Shown here piece after piece: positions 39,176 to 48,748 of a DNA stretch of 64,000 bases. The notes under the pieces were generated by a model. It did no database searches and was not told the origin of the DNA. It saw only the letters and a program-made list of their open reading frames with translations. How positions within the stretch are numbered: the first letter of the stretch is position 1; each line of letters begins with the position of its first letter. A program made the position numbers and the translations under genes. This DNA is from Massilia sp. (GTDB lineage Bacteria; Pseudomonadota; Gammaproteobacteria; Burkholderiales; Burkholderiaceae_D), in NCBI GenBank assembly GCA_025359245.1, contig JANYGW010000173.1:1-64000 (forward strand), given 5' to 3'.

Positions 39176-39859
39176 ATGGACTTTATTCATCAATTCTTTT
39201 TCGGGATCTATCCCTACATCGCGCTGGCCATTTTCTTCCTGGGCAGCCTGATCCGCTTCGACCGCGAGCAGTACACGTGGAAGTCGGAGTCGACGCAGGT
39301 GCTGCACCGCGGGCAGCTGCGCCTTGGCAGCATCCTGTTCCACGTCGGGATCATCGGGCTGTTCTTCGGGCACATGGCCGGGCTGCTGACGCCGGTAGTG
39401 GTGTGGGACACGCTGGGCGTGACGCACGGCGCCAAGCAGCTGGTGGCGATGGTGGCGGGCGGCGTGATGGGCGGGATGTGCCTGGTGGGTATCGTGATCC
39501 TGCTGGTGCGGCGCCTGTCCAACGAACGGCTGCTGCATGCGACCACGATCAAGGACAAGGTCGTGCTGCTGTGGATCCTGGCGACCCTGGTGCTGGGGCT
39601 GTCGTCGATCTACGTGTCCGCTTCGCACATGGATGGGCACACGATGGTGACGCTGATGAACTGGGCGCAGCATATCGCGACGCTGCGCGGCGATGCGGCC
39701 AGTTTCATCGTGGGCGCGCCGCTGCTGTTCAAGCTGCACCTGTTCATGGGGATGTCGCTGTTCGTGATTTTTCCGTTCACGCGGCTGGTGCACGTATGGA
39801 GCGGGTTTGGCGCGGTGACGTACCTGGGGCGCGCGTACCAGCTGGTGCGCAGCCGTTAG
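39176..39859 (+). CDS. narI: respiratory nitrate reductase gamma subunit
   Basis: MDFIHQFFFGIYPYIALAIFFLGSLIRFDREQYTWKSESTQVL...PFTRLVHVWSGFGAVTYLGRAYQLVRSR. Confidence 0.97.
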   Translation: MDFIHQFFFGIYPYIALAIFFLGSLIRFDREQYTWKSESTQVLHRGQLRLGSILFHVGIIGLFFGHMAGLLTPVVVWDTLGVTHGAKQLVAMVAGGVMGGMCLVGIVILLVRRLSNERLLHATTIKDKVVLLWILATLVLGLSSIYVSASHMDGHTMVTLMNWAQHIATLRGDAASFIVGAPLLFKLHLFMGMSLFVIFPFTRLVHVWSGFGAVTYLGRAYQLVRSR

Positions 39860-39861
39860 CC

Positions 39862-39942
39862 CGTCATCCTCGCGCATGCGGGGACCCATGCTGAATTGAC
39901 CTGGCTACCGCAGTATGGATCCCCGCGTTCGCGCGGATGACG
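39862..39942. repeat. inverted pair of REP-like elements (32-nt arms)
   Basis: Arm 1 CGTCATCCTCGCGCATGCGGGGACCCATGCTG. Arm 2 reverse complement CGTCATCCGCGCGAACGCGGGGATCCATACTG. Confidence 0.75.
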
Positions 39943-39975
39943 TGGATGAATATTCGAATATAAAGGAGCAGCACC

Positions 39976-40719
39976 ATGGGCATATCCGTCAACGGCATCG
40001 ACATCGACGATACCGCGATCGAACGCGAACTTCGGCATCATCAGGATGCCGACAACCCGCTCAAGCGCGCCTTGCATGAGCTGGTGCTGCGCACCGTGCT
40101 GCTGCAGCAAGCGGCGGCGCTGGGCATCCTGGGCAACGACGACGAGCGCATCGACACGCTGCTCACGCTGCAGGTGCAAGTTCCCAAGGTGACCGACGCC
40201 GCGTGCCAGACCTGGTATCGCAACAACGCGGCCCGCTACACCAACGGCGAACTGGTCGAAGCGCGCCATATCCTGTTCCAGGTGATGCCCGGCGCGCCGC
40301 TGGAGCTGCTGCGCGCCACCGGCGAGGCGGTGCTGGAAGAACTCAAGCTGCATCCGGAACGTTTCGCCGAACTGGCCGGCGAATATTCGAACTGCAGCTC
40401 CGGCAAGGTAGGCGGCAGCCTGGGCCAGCTCTCGCGCGGCCAGTCGGTGCCGGAATTCGAAGAGCTGGCGTTCCGGCTGGCAGAAGGCGAACTGGCCGGA
40501 CGCCTGCTCGAAACCCGCTTCGGCCTGCATATCGTGCAGGTGCTGCGCAAGATCGATGGCAAGCTGCTGCCGTTCGAGACCGTCAGGAGCGAGATCGCCG
40601 CCTTCCTCGAGCGCCAGTCCAGCCAGCGCGCGATTCACCAGTACCTGCACATCCTGGTCGGGCAGGCCACGATCGCAGGCGTGGAGCTCGAAGGCGCGGA
40701 TTCGCCGCTGGTACAGTGA
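39976..40719 (+). CDS. peptidyl-prolyl cis-trans isomerase (parvulin/NifM-like)
   Basis: ARHILFQVMPGAP...ELAGEYSNCSSGKVGGSLGQLSRGQSVPEFEELAFRLAEGELAGRLLETRFGLHIVQVLRK. Confidence 0.93.
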   Translation: MGISVNGIDIDDTAIERELRHHQDADNPLKRALHELVLRTVLLQQAAALGILGNDDERIDTLLTLQVQVPKVTDAACQTWYRNNAARYTNGELVEARHILFQVMPGAPLELLRATGEAVLEELKLHPERFAELAGEYSNCSSGKVGGSLGQLSRGQSVPEFEELAFRLAEGELAGRLLETRFGLHIVQVLRKIDGKLLPFETVRSEIAAFLERQSSQRAIHQYLHILVGQATIAGVELEGADSPLVQ

Positions 40720-40752
40720 GGTCTTTCCAGGCTTGCATGTTAGGCTAAGGCA

Positions 40753-41541
40753 TTGATGTGCAATGTGGAGTCTGGAATGTTGGCAGGTCGGAAATGGTGC
40801 GCGGTACTGGCGCTGGCAATGCTGTGCGGGACGGCAGGCGCGCAGCCGGTGCTGCGGGTCTGCGCGATGGATGTCGACTATCCGCCGTTCGGCAAAGTCG
40901 ACGGCACCGGCCACCTGCAGTACCTGGTGCTGCAGACCGCCAAGGGCATGCACCTGAAAATCGAACGCCACCTGGCGCCGCGCCGGCGCTGCCTGGAAGA
41001 GATCAAATCCGGCATCAGCGATGCGATGGCGTCCGCCTATTCGCCCCAGCGCGCCGAACAGGCAGTGTTTCCAATGGCCGCCGGCGCGATCGACGCGAGC
41101 AAGGCGATGGGCGTGATGACATATTATGTCTATCGCCGCGCCGGTTCGCTGCTCGATTGGGATGGGCTGCGCTTCAAACAACTGGGGGCAGGGCGGGTCG
41201 GCATCCAGTCCGGCTTCGTCTATGTCATCGAACGCTTCACGCAACTGGGCGTGCCCTACGATGACGGGGCCAAGGCGCTCGAGCCGACCATGGCCAAGCT
41301 CGCGGCCGGGCGGGTCGAAGGCGTGGTCGGCATGATGGAGGAGGCGGACCGGCTGATCGCCAGCCTCTATCCGGGCCAGATCGAGCGCACCGGCACCGTG
41401 TTCGAGCAGACGCCGGTGTACCTGATGGTGTCGCGCCAGTTCTACAGCCAGAACCCGAAGCTGGTCGAGCGCTACTGGCACGCGCTGCGCAATTATCGCG
41501 GCAGCGGCGATTACCGGCACTATCAGCTGGAGCACCCCTGA
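40753..41541 (+). CDS. periplasmic solute-binding protein family 3-like
   Basis: VLRVCAMDVDYPPFGKVDGTGHLQYLVLQTAKGMHLKIERHLAPRRRCLEEIKSGISDAMASAYSPQRAEQAVFP; start codon uncertain. Confidence 0.7.
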   Translation: MMCNVESGMLAGRKWCAVLALAMLCGTAGAQPVLRVCAMDVDYPPFGKVDGTGHLQYLVLQTAKGMHLKIERHLAPRRRCLEEIKSGISDAMASAYSPQRAEQAVFPMAAGAIDASKAMGVMTYYVYRRAGSLLDWDGLRFKQLGAGRVGIQSGFVYVIERFTQLGVPYDDGAKALEPTMAKLAAGRVEGVVGMMEEADRLIASLYPGQIERTGTVFEQTPVYLMVSRQFYSQNPKLVERYWHALRNYRGSGDYRHYQLEHP

Positions 41542-41585
41542 GAGCGGACCGGTGCGCGGCAGCGTTGTGGAGTACCATCTGCCCC

Positions 41586-41996
41586 ATGACTACTCTTCCA
41601 AAACGGCAAGCTGCCACGAAGGCCACACCGGTTGCGCGCAAAAACGCTGCGGCGGCCGATCCGTCGGCCAAGCCATACTTTCGGTTTTGCCACTCGAAAA
41701 GCCTGCGCCACAAGACGCTGGCGGTGCTCGAAGCGATCGAACAGGCCGACGACGCGACCGTGCACAGCAAGGCGCTGGCGGACGTGTCGGTCGAGCTGAT
41801 GAGCAGCGCGATGGACTACTTCTTCATGGGCCCGCTGAAACTGGCCAAGGTCGGCTTCGTGGTGCAGCAGTCGGCCAATCTCGGCATGGCCGGGACGCTG
41901 CAGGTCATGGGCACGGTCAGCCGTAACATCCTGGGGCGCATGGATACGCCGCAACTGGTTTCCGTGTGCGCGTCGATCCGCCGCTTCATGCTGTGA
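41586..41996 (+). CDS. hypothetical protein
   Basis: MTTLPKRQAATKATPVARKNAAAADPSAKPYFRFCHSKSLRHKTLAVLEAIEQADDATVHSKALADVSVELMSSAMDYFFMGPL. Confidence 0.65.
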   Translation: MTTLPKRQAATKATPVARKNAAAADPSAKPYFRFCHSKSLRHKTLAVLEAIEQADDATVHSKALADVSVELMSSAMDYFFMGPLKLAKVGFVVQQSANLGMAGTLQVMGTVSRNILGRMDTPQLVSVCASIRRFML

Positions 41997-42625
41997 GCTA
42001 TCCGGCCCTGCACCATGGCGAAAAATTCAACGCGCTGACGCACCTGGTCGGGGCGCTGCTGGCGCTCGCCGGCACGGTGGTGCTGATCGTGCTCTCGTCC
42101 ATCGGCGGCGACCCGTGGAAGGTGGTGAGCGTGTCGATCTACGGCGCCACGCTGGTGTTGCTGTACAGTTTTTCGACGCTGTACCACAGCCACCTCGGAC
42201 GCGCCAAGGAGATCCTGCAAAAGTTCGACCACCAAAGCATCTACCTGCTGATCGCGGGCAGCTACACGCCGTTCTGCCTGGTCACGCTGCGCGGTCCGTG
42301 GGGATGGTCGCTGCTGGGCACGGTGTGGGGACTGGCTGTGCTGGGCAGCGTGCAGGAGTTGATGCAGAAGGGAACCGGGCGGCTGCTGTCGCTGATTATC
42401 TATGTCGTGATGGGCTGGGCCGCCCTGGCCGCCATCGCGCCGCTGATGCACGCGCTGGGGACGGCCGGATTCGCCTGGCTGGCCGCCGGCGGGATCTTTT
42501 ATACGGTCGGCATCATCTTCTATGTGCTCGACAAGCGCATGACGCACGCGCACGGCATCTGGCACCTGTTCGTCGTGGCCGGCAGCGCCGCGCATTATGT
42601 GGCGATACTCCGTTATGTGCTGTAA
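41993..42625 (+). CDS. hemolysin III / PAQR family membrane protein
   Basis: GTG start overlaps the previous stop. GEKFNALTHLVGALLALAGTVVLIVLSSIGGDPWKVVSVSIYGATLVLLYSFSTLYHS...DHQSIYLLIAGSYTPF. Confidence 0.9.
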   Translation: MSYPALHHGEKFNALTHLVGALLALAGTVVLIVLSSIGGDPWKVVSVSIYGATLVLLYSFSTLYHSHLGRAKEILQKFDHQSIYLLIAGSYTPFCLVTLRGPWGWSLLGTVWGLAVLGSVQELMQKGTGRLLSLIIYVVMGWAALAAIAPLMHALGTAGFAWLAAGGIFYTVGIIFYVLDKRMTHAHGIWHLFVVAGSAAHYVAILRYVL

Positions 42626-42723
42626 TCGGCCGCGCCAGCCTTGCCGGCAATATTCATTGCTTGTAAAGCTATAAGCCGAATACAATAACTATTTGCCAAC
42701 CAAGGCAACGTTCCGGAGCACAC

Positions 42724-43565
42724 GTGGCGCAATCGCTGGAAACCCATTACGACAGACTGCAAGTCATGCGTACCGCTCCGGTCGAAGTGATCAAGGCATC
42801 GTATCGGGTGCTGTCGCAGAAATTCCATCCGGACCGCAATCCCGACCCGGACGCCTTGCGCGTGATGAAGCTGATCAACCAGGCATGGGATGTGTTGAGC
42901 GACCCTGAACGGCGCGCCACCTACGATCGCACGATCGCACACGCTGCGCCTGCTGCACCGGCGCGCAGCGCCGAGCCGCCGGCCCGCAGCCGAGGCAAGA
43001 GCGAGGACGTATCGCTGAACAGCTACGCGGTCCGGCTATTCGCCATCGGTTTCGTGACGCTGGCGGCGCTTGCGTGTGCCTACCTGTACAAGGACTCCGG
43101 CCAGGCGTGGACCTGCCCATGCCGGTGCGGGCCGATTCGGCATCCGTTGAAAATCCGCCGGCCGGAGCGGCGCCGGACGCGCGCCTGCCGCACGGCTACC
43201 TGGGATTTCAAGACGTATATGGCGCCACCGGACCGGCGACATTCGAGTTCGACAACAGCACGGGCCAGTATGATGCCGAGGTGCGGATGTACCGCGCCGA
43301 TAGCGTGGTGCGCAGCCTGTTCGTGCACCATGGCATGCGCTTTGAAGTGGACGAGCTGCGCTTCGGCGCCTACACCGTCAAATACAAGATCGTCGTCAAC
43401 GGCAAGCCGCATGCGTACCAGGCGAACCAGATCTTTCAGCTGAAGCAGACGGCCGAGGAATCCAGGCAAGGACGCTACAACAAGTTCAACCGGACGCGGG
43501 TCACCATGTTCAACCTGGCCGGCGACAAGCTCGCCTCGAGCGAGATACCGCTCGACCAGTTTTAA
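42724..43565 (+). pseudogene. DnaJ-domain membrane protein with apparent 1-bp frameshift
   Basis: J-domain YDRLQVMRTAPVEVIKASYRVLSQKFHPDRNPDPDALRVMKLINQAWDVLSDPERRATYD then a TM in frame 1. The continuation LPMPVRADSASVENPPAGAAPDARLPHGYLGFQDVYGATGPATFEFDN... is in another frame from about 43110. Confidence 0.75.
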
Positions 43566-43571
43566 TCGGCG

Positions 43572-45671
43572 TCAATGGGTGGGGTACTGCTTGCCGACGG
43601 CGTGCAGGATCACGCCCTTTTCGGTGCGCACTACCGGCTTTGCGTTGTCGCCGTCCTTGCCGCTGTAGGTGTCAAGCGAGTGCTGCGCGACGACCTGCAG
43701 GTCGTGCCAGGCGTTCGTCATACCCGGCAAAACGACGATGCTGTTCTTGACCGTGTCCGTCACCGTGGGTGTTTCGCTGTCGCTGCAAGGCTCGCCTTGC
43801 GTGATGCGCCATGACGACATGGCCAGGTCCTTGAGCACCGGGCGCAGCTTGGCGCCTTCCTCGACCAGCAGCGTCAGGTACTCGCTCTCGCCGGCTTCGG
43901 CACATCGATGACTGTTCCCGATGTTCATGCGCACGCCGAGTGCGCGCACGCCCGGCGCCAGGTTGTAGCGCCCCGTATCGAGCTGCAGTCTGCCGATGCC
44001 GATACGTACACTCGGGTCGAGCGCCACCTTGTCTCGGTATAGCTGCAGCACCTTGTTGCCGGCGATGTCGATCACGGCCATCGCAAATCCCTTGGCATCC
44101 TCATCGACATTGCCTTTGTTGTCGCGCAATTCGTGGAACACGGCGACGATGGTGCGTCCTGCACGCAGCGGATGGGGCTTGCACGCCAGGTCGATCAGGT
44201 CGCCGCCTTCGCTGACATTGATGCGCAGCCGCGCTGCCAACACAGCGCTGACCAAGGTCTTGTTGCAGGATTGCGGTTCCGGGGTGGTGAGCGGCGTTTC
44301 GGCCACGGACACAATCCTTGCGGGCGTTGGGGTGGTGTCTGCGGCGTGCTCCAGGTCGGATCCGACGCCGCGCGAGCGCAGCATGTCCGCCTGGTGCAGC
44401 AGCGCGTATTCGCTGGGAACACGCGCTCCGGCATGATTGATCCATTCCGTGAAAACCGGACCGGCTTCGATCGGCGGCGGCCCCAGGCGTTCCAATTCGG
44501 CCAGGACGGCGTCGTGCAAGGCCGGTGACTTGTCGATCTGCTGGGCCACGATATCCCAGGGGTTCAGCGCTTCGTTGCGATAATCTAATTCATACAGCAC
44601 GTCCTGATGCCGGATCGCGGGAATGGCCGCGATGCGCAGCGCCGTCATCTGGCGCAGCGTTGTTGCCAGCGCTTGCGGCGGCCAGGCCGATGGCGCGCCG
44701 AGCACCGACTGTAGCTTGGCGCGCAAATACGCGGCCTGGCGCAAGCCTTCGTCAAACTGAGGCAGGCCATCCGCGTCGCGCTTGCCGGTATCCGGCGGCG
44801 GCGCGGGCGCTGCCTGGTCCAGACCCAGTTCGGGTTCGAGCGATTGCATCGCTCGGGCCACGCCGGTATCGGCCGGCGCCAGGCTGACCCACTGGCGCAT
44901 CGCCAATACGCAATCATCGGCGCCCGTGCCGCGGCAACGATTGGTGGCGAGCAGATGGGCGAATTTTTGCGCCAGCACGGGCGTCACCTTGTCTGCGACC
45001 TGTCGGGCCCGGGCCAGGGAGCGGGGCACTTCCGCATCGGTCCACGGGGTTTGATAGCCTACGCGCTCGCGAATACAGTTGCCGAAGTCGTATTCCTGGG
45101 CCGCGGAACCGTTGTTTGCCATCGGCTGGAACATCTGGCCCTGGCCAAGGCGGCGCATGAAAGGATTTGCATTTGGCCGGATCCAGGCGCTCTGCGGCAT
45201 GCACTTCCAAAGCGCGATGAAGGCGGCCGGCTCGGCCTCCCAATCGGCATACGGTCCGAATATGCTGAGTTGTGTGAAGAAGCCCGGCTCCTTCATGGCG
45301 TGCACGTCGGCGAACGCATCGGGAAACCAGGCTTCCATCCTGGCTAGCACATCGGACGGTTTAGTGAAGCCCAACAGCCGGCCATGACCGGCAAATATCA
45401 AGCCATTCTCGCGCATGATCTTCGATTGCTCGATCAGTTGCGGCGAGTTGTACAGGCGCGCGATGCGCTCCGGCGTCGCCTCGCGCACGACGAATTGATG
45501 GACTTTGTTCGATGGCGTCTTGACCATGGCGCCAATTTCCTTCAGCACGGCCTTGCTGGCGGCGTCATCGAGCGGCGCTCCGCTCAGGGGCGCGGCGCGA
45601 ACTTCGGCGCCGCCGAGCAGAGGCAGCGCAAGCGCGAACAAGAAGATCCAGCGGCTGGTGTGGTGGCGCAT
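43572..45671 (-). CDS. large exported protein of unknown function
   Basis: Signal peptide MRHHTSRWIFLFALALPLLGGAEVRAA; 699-aa ORF with coding-like composition. Confidence 0.75.
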   Translation of the reverse strand: MRHHTSRWIFLFALALPLLGGAEVRAAPLSGAPLDDAASKAVLKEIGAMVKTPSNKVHQFVVREATPERIARLYNSPQLIEQSKIMRENGLIFAGHGRLLGFTKPSDVLARMEAWFPDAFADVHAMKEPGFFTQLSIFGPYADWEAEPAAFIALWKCMPQSAWIRPNANPFMRRLGQGQMFQPMANNGSAAQEYDFGNCIRERVGYQTPWTDAEVPRSLARARQVADKVTPVLAQKFAHLLATNRCRGTGADDCVLAMRQWVSLAPADTGVARAMQSLEPELGLDQAAPAPPPDTGKRDADGLPQFDEGLRQAAYLRAKLQSVLGAPSAWPPQALATTLRQMTALRIAAIPAIRHQDVLYELDYRNEALNPWDIVAQQIDKSPALHDAVLAELERLGPPPIEAGPVFTEWINHAGARVPSEYALLHQADMLRSRGVGSDLEHAADTTPTPARIVSVAETPLTTPEPQSCNKTLVSAVLAARLRINVSEGGDLIDLACKPHPLRAGRTIVAVFHELRDNKGNVDEDAKGFAMAVIDIAGNKVLQLYRDKVALDPSVRIGIGRLQLDTGRYNLAPGVRALGVRMNIGNSHRCAEAGESEYLTLLVEEGAKLRPVLKDLAMSSWRITQGEPCSDSETPTVTDTVKNSIVVLPGMTNAWHDLQVVAQHSLDTYSGKDGDNAKPVVRTEKGVILHAVGKQYPTH

Positions 45672-45737
45672 CGCTTGTCATGGTAGCTTGTGGTATCGAC
45701 AAGATACACCATGCGCGCCGCGGCCTTGCCGTTGGTG

Positions 45738-46412
45738 CTACTGATGGCTCGGACGGAGTGACTCGCCTTGCCCCGCATTGTGGGCCGGCGCCTGGCGCTC
45801 GCCCGCGTGCGGATGTTGAGCGTGCCATTGACGCTGCGCGCCGGGTACGCGGTCCTGGCGTGCTTGCTGGCCCAGTGGCGGCCACGGGCCCATGTGCTGC
45901 CCCTGGCCCTGGAGTGGCACTTGCGCGGCAGACCTTTGGGGCTGGCCGCGGTGCTGGCGCGCGCCGCCGTCGAAGCGCGGGCCTGCATGATGATCGGCGC
46001 GGCCGACGTCGCCGTGCGGCCGGTCGACCCAGTACCGGCGCTGCCCATACCAGGGGCGGCCGCGATAATGGTGGTCCCAGTAATAGCCAAGGTCGAATCC
46101 AATGATGCCGATGCCGATTGGCGGCCCATACGTCAGCAAGGGGACGTAGCCGCTTTGGTAGGGATAGATGATATTGCCCGCATACACCCAGCCGCGATAC
46201 GGACCCGAGACGATATCGCACCAGCGGTAATCGCCAACACAGCCCACGACGGTGATGTCGATGCCGGAGGGCAGGCTGGCCACGAGCGGGTAGTCGCGGC
46301 CCGGTCCGGCGCGCAGGTCCACGTAGGGCGAGGCGGACGCCAGCTGCTGTGCAAGGGCCGGCGTTGCGGCCAAGGCGGCCGCCAAGATACTGAGCGCTGT
46401 GATCTGTTTCAT
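45738..46412 (-). CDS. SH3-domain exported protein (bacterial SH3_3)
   Basis: MKQITALSILAAALAATPALAQQLASASPYVDLRAGPGRDYPLVASLPSGIDITVVGCVGDYRWCDIVSGPYRGWVYAGNI. Confidence 0.85.
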   Translation of the reverse strand: MKQITALSILAAALAATPALAQQLASASPYVDLRAGPGRDYPLVASLPSGIDITVVGCVGDYRWCDIVSGPYRGWVYAGNIIYPYQSGYVPLLTYGPPIGIGIIGFDLGYYWDHHYRGRPWYGQRRYWVDRPHGDVGRADHHAGPRFDGGARQHRGQPQRSAAQVPLQGQGQHMGPWPPLGQQARQDRVPGAQRQWHAQHPHAGERQAPAHNAGQGESLRPSHQ

Positions 46413-46459
46413 GATGAACACCTCGTCATGTATTAGACAGCTGGATGGCAAATCGTTCT

Positions 46460-47584
46460 TTACGGGTTCAGTTCCAGCGAAAATTCTTTCTTTCCCGTCC
46501 AATGGCCCTGCAAATGTCCAGCCGCATTGGCGAGCTTGATTTTCGCGACCTCAATGCCCTTGTCGTCGCACTCGGTCAGTTCCAGATCGTTGCCATGGAC
46601 GGTGCCCTGGATGCGGATCGGCGTGCGGTGCTTGTCGTAGAAATAGACGCCGCTGAGGGCATTGTCGGTTGGCTTGTAGAGCAACATGGTCACTGCCGTG
46701 CTACCGCCCAGTGAACCGCGCAGCATTTGTCCGTATGGCGAGTTGACGGGCAGGGTATCGCCTTCGTTCAGCAGCAGCGCCTTGGCGTAGCTGGTCAGGT
46801 AGGGGCGCATCTCGCTGTACGGCATAGCCAGCATCACATCGCCCACGTCGTCGAGCGCGCGGGACGCATGGTTGCTGCAGCGGGAACGATAGACATGGAA
46901 GGCCTTGTCGACCAGCTCGACCGCATAGAAGGTGAGCGGTTCCGTTGCTGGCGCCTGATCCTTGGCGGCCGCCGTGGCAAGACAATCTTCATTCATGGCA
47001 ATGCGTTCTTCCAAGTCGCTGAGGTCCACCTTGGTCTTGGGGGCGCGTTTTTTTCGGCTCGCTTTCAGATCGGTACGCAACTGCGCCAGCTGCGCCTTGT
47101 ACTTGGCGACGCGCTCTTTTTGCATGCGGGTGTCGACGGCGCGCATGCCGGCTGGCGTCAGCAGTTCGTCGACGGTGACCAGGTGGCCGTTCCTGGTGTC
47201 GAAGCTGTAGTAACTGGCATAGTTCTCGCAGTAGGCGCCGCACCCTTCGGCATCGAACGCGATCGTCAACACGCGCGGGCTGTCGAGCGTGACCGAGAAA
47301 TCCTGGCCGTGGATGCTGTCGAGGACGATATGGTCGGCCGCGCTCAATACCTTTCCGGGCTTTTCCGGCGCCATGACCTCGAAGCGCTCGAAAAAGAGGC
47401 GGTCGTTGATCTTGGCGGCGACTTTCGCGTTGGCCATGTGCACCAACGGCATCTTGAGTTCATCCGGGCCGAGCGTTTCGCCCTGGCCGTTCTTGCCCAC
47501 GAACGTCAGCGATGTGACCGAGACCGCATCGGCGGCCTGGGCCAGGCTGGCGCAACACAGCAGCAAGAACAGAACAGGACGCAT
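46460..47584 (-). CDS. exported hypothetical protein
   Basis: MRPVLFLLLCCASLAQAADAVSVTSLTFVGKNGQGETLGPDELKMPLVH... Confidence 0.75.
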   Translation of the reverse strand: MRPVLFLLLCCASLAQAADAVSVTSLTFVGKNGQGETLGPDELKMPLVHMANAKVAAKINDRLFFERFEVMAPEKPGKVLSAADHIVLDSIHGQDFSVTLDSPRVLTIAFDAEGCGAYCENYASYYSFDTRNGHLVTVDELLTPAGMRAVDTRMQKERVAKYKAQLAQLRTDLKASRKKRAPKTKVDLSDLEERIAMNEDCLATAAAKDQAPATEPLTFYAVELVDKAFHVYRSRCSNHASRALDDVGDVMLAMPYSEMRPYLTSYAKALLLNEGDTLPVNSPYGQMLRGSLGGSTAVTMLLYKPTDNALSGVYFYDKHRTPIRIQGTVHGNDLELTECDDKGIEVAKIKLANAAGHLQGHWTGKKEFSLELNP

Positions 47585-47762
47585 ATCGGCCTTGACGATG
47601 AATGAAGTAGTCAAAGAATAACATCCCTGTCCATGGCGCGAGCCGGCAATGCGCGCTTTTCCCTAGTCACAAATGACTAGTTCCTACCCGTCGTCCTGCC
47701 CACAGTCAAAGCGCGCCGCGCTCGCTACAATCACCTCATCCTCATTCACGCTGGAGCCGGAC

Positions 47763-48737
47763 ATGCTGCGCGACCGTTACGGCCGATCAATCGAATATCT
47801 TCGCCTGTCGGTCACCGACCGCTGCGACCTGCGCTGCAGCTATTGCATCCCGAAGGGTTTCAAGGGCTTCGAGGAGCCGGCTTCCTGGCTCACCTTCGAC
47901 GAGATGGAACGCCTGGTCGGCGCCTTCGCGCGGCTGGGCACGCGGCGCGTGCGCCTGACCGGCGGCGAACCGCTGCTGCGGCGCGACCTGGCCGGCCTGT
48001 CCGCCCGCCTGGCGGCGCTGCCCGGCATCGACGACCTGTCGCTATCGACCAACGCGACCCGGCTGGACCAGCAGGCCGCCGAGCTGCGCGCGGCCGGCAT
48101 TTCGCGCATCAACGTCAGCCTCGATTCGCTCGACCGCGACTGCATGCAAAAAATCACCGGGCGCGACAGCCTGCCCCAGATCCTGCAGGGCATCATGGCC
48201 GGCAAGGCCGCCGGTTTCGCGCCCATCAAGATCAATATGGTGGCGCTGCGCGGCGTCAACGACGACCAGGTCGACGCCATGGTCGCGTTCTGCATCGAAC
48301 ACCAGTTCGTGCTGCGCCTGATCGAGGCGATGCCGATGGGGGCCACCGGACGCGGCGCCACCTGGCTCGACCTGGCCCCGGTCGAACGGCGCTTGCGCGA
48401 CAAATTCGGCCTGTTGCCGCAAATCGCGCGCCTCGGCGGCGGACCGGCGCGCTACCTGGTCACGCCCGACGGCAATACCAGCATCGGCTTCATCACCCCC
48501 ATGTCCCAGCACTTTTGCGGCGACTGCAACCGCGTGCGCCTGGCCGTCGACGGCACGCTCTACCTGTGCCTGGGCCAGGAAGACAAGTTCGAGTTCGGTC
48601 CCTTGCTGCGCGGCGGCGCCAGCGACGCCGAACTGGAGGCGGCGATCGGGCTGGCCATCGAGTTGAAGCCGGAAAAGCATGATTTCCTTGAACAACCGGG
48701 CAAAATCGTCCGTTTCATGGCGCACACGGGCGGGTGA
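47763..48737 (+). CDS. moaA: GTP 3',8-cyclase (molybdenum cofactor biosynthesis)
   Basis: MLRDRYGRSIEYLRLSVTDRCDLRCSYCIPKGFKGF, RLTGGEPLLRRDL, FITPMSQHFCGDCNRVRLAVDGTLYLCL. Confidence 0.96.
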   Translation: MLRDRYGRSIEYLRLSVTDRCDLRCSYCIPKGFKGFEEPASWLTFDEMERLVGAFARLGTRRVRLTGGEPLLRRDLAGLSARLAALPGIDDLSLSTNATRLDQQAAELRAAGISRINVSLDSLDRDCMQKITGRDSLPQILQGIMAGKAAGFAPIKINMVALRGVNDDQVDAMVAFCIEHQFVLRLIEAMPMGATGRGATWLDLAPVERRLRDKFGLLPQIARLGGGPARYLVTPDGNTSIGFITPMSQHFCGDCNRVRLAVDGTLYLCLGQEDKFEFGPLLRGGASDAELEAAIGLAIELKPEKHDFLEQPGKIVRFMAHTGG

Positions 48738-48748
48738 GGACGTTAAAA

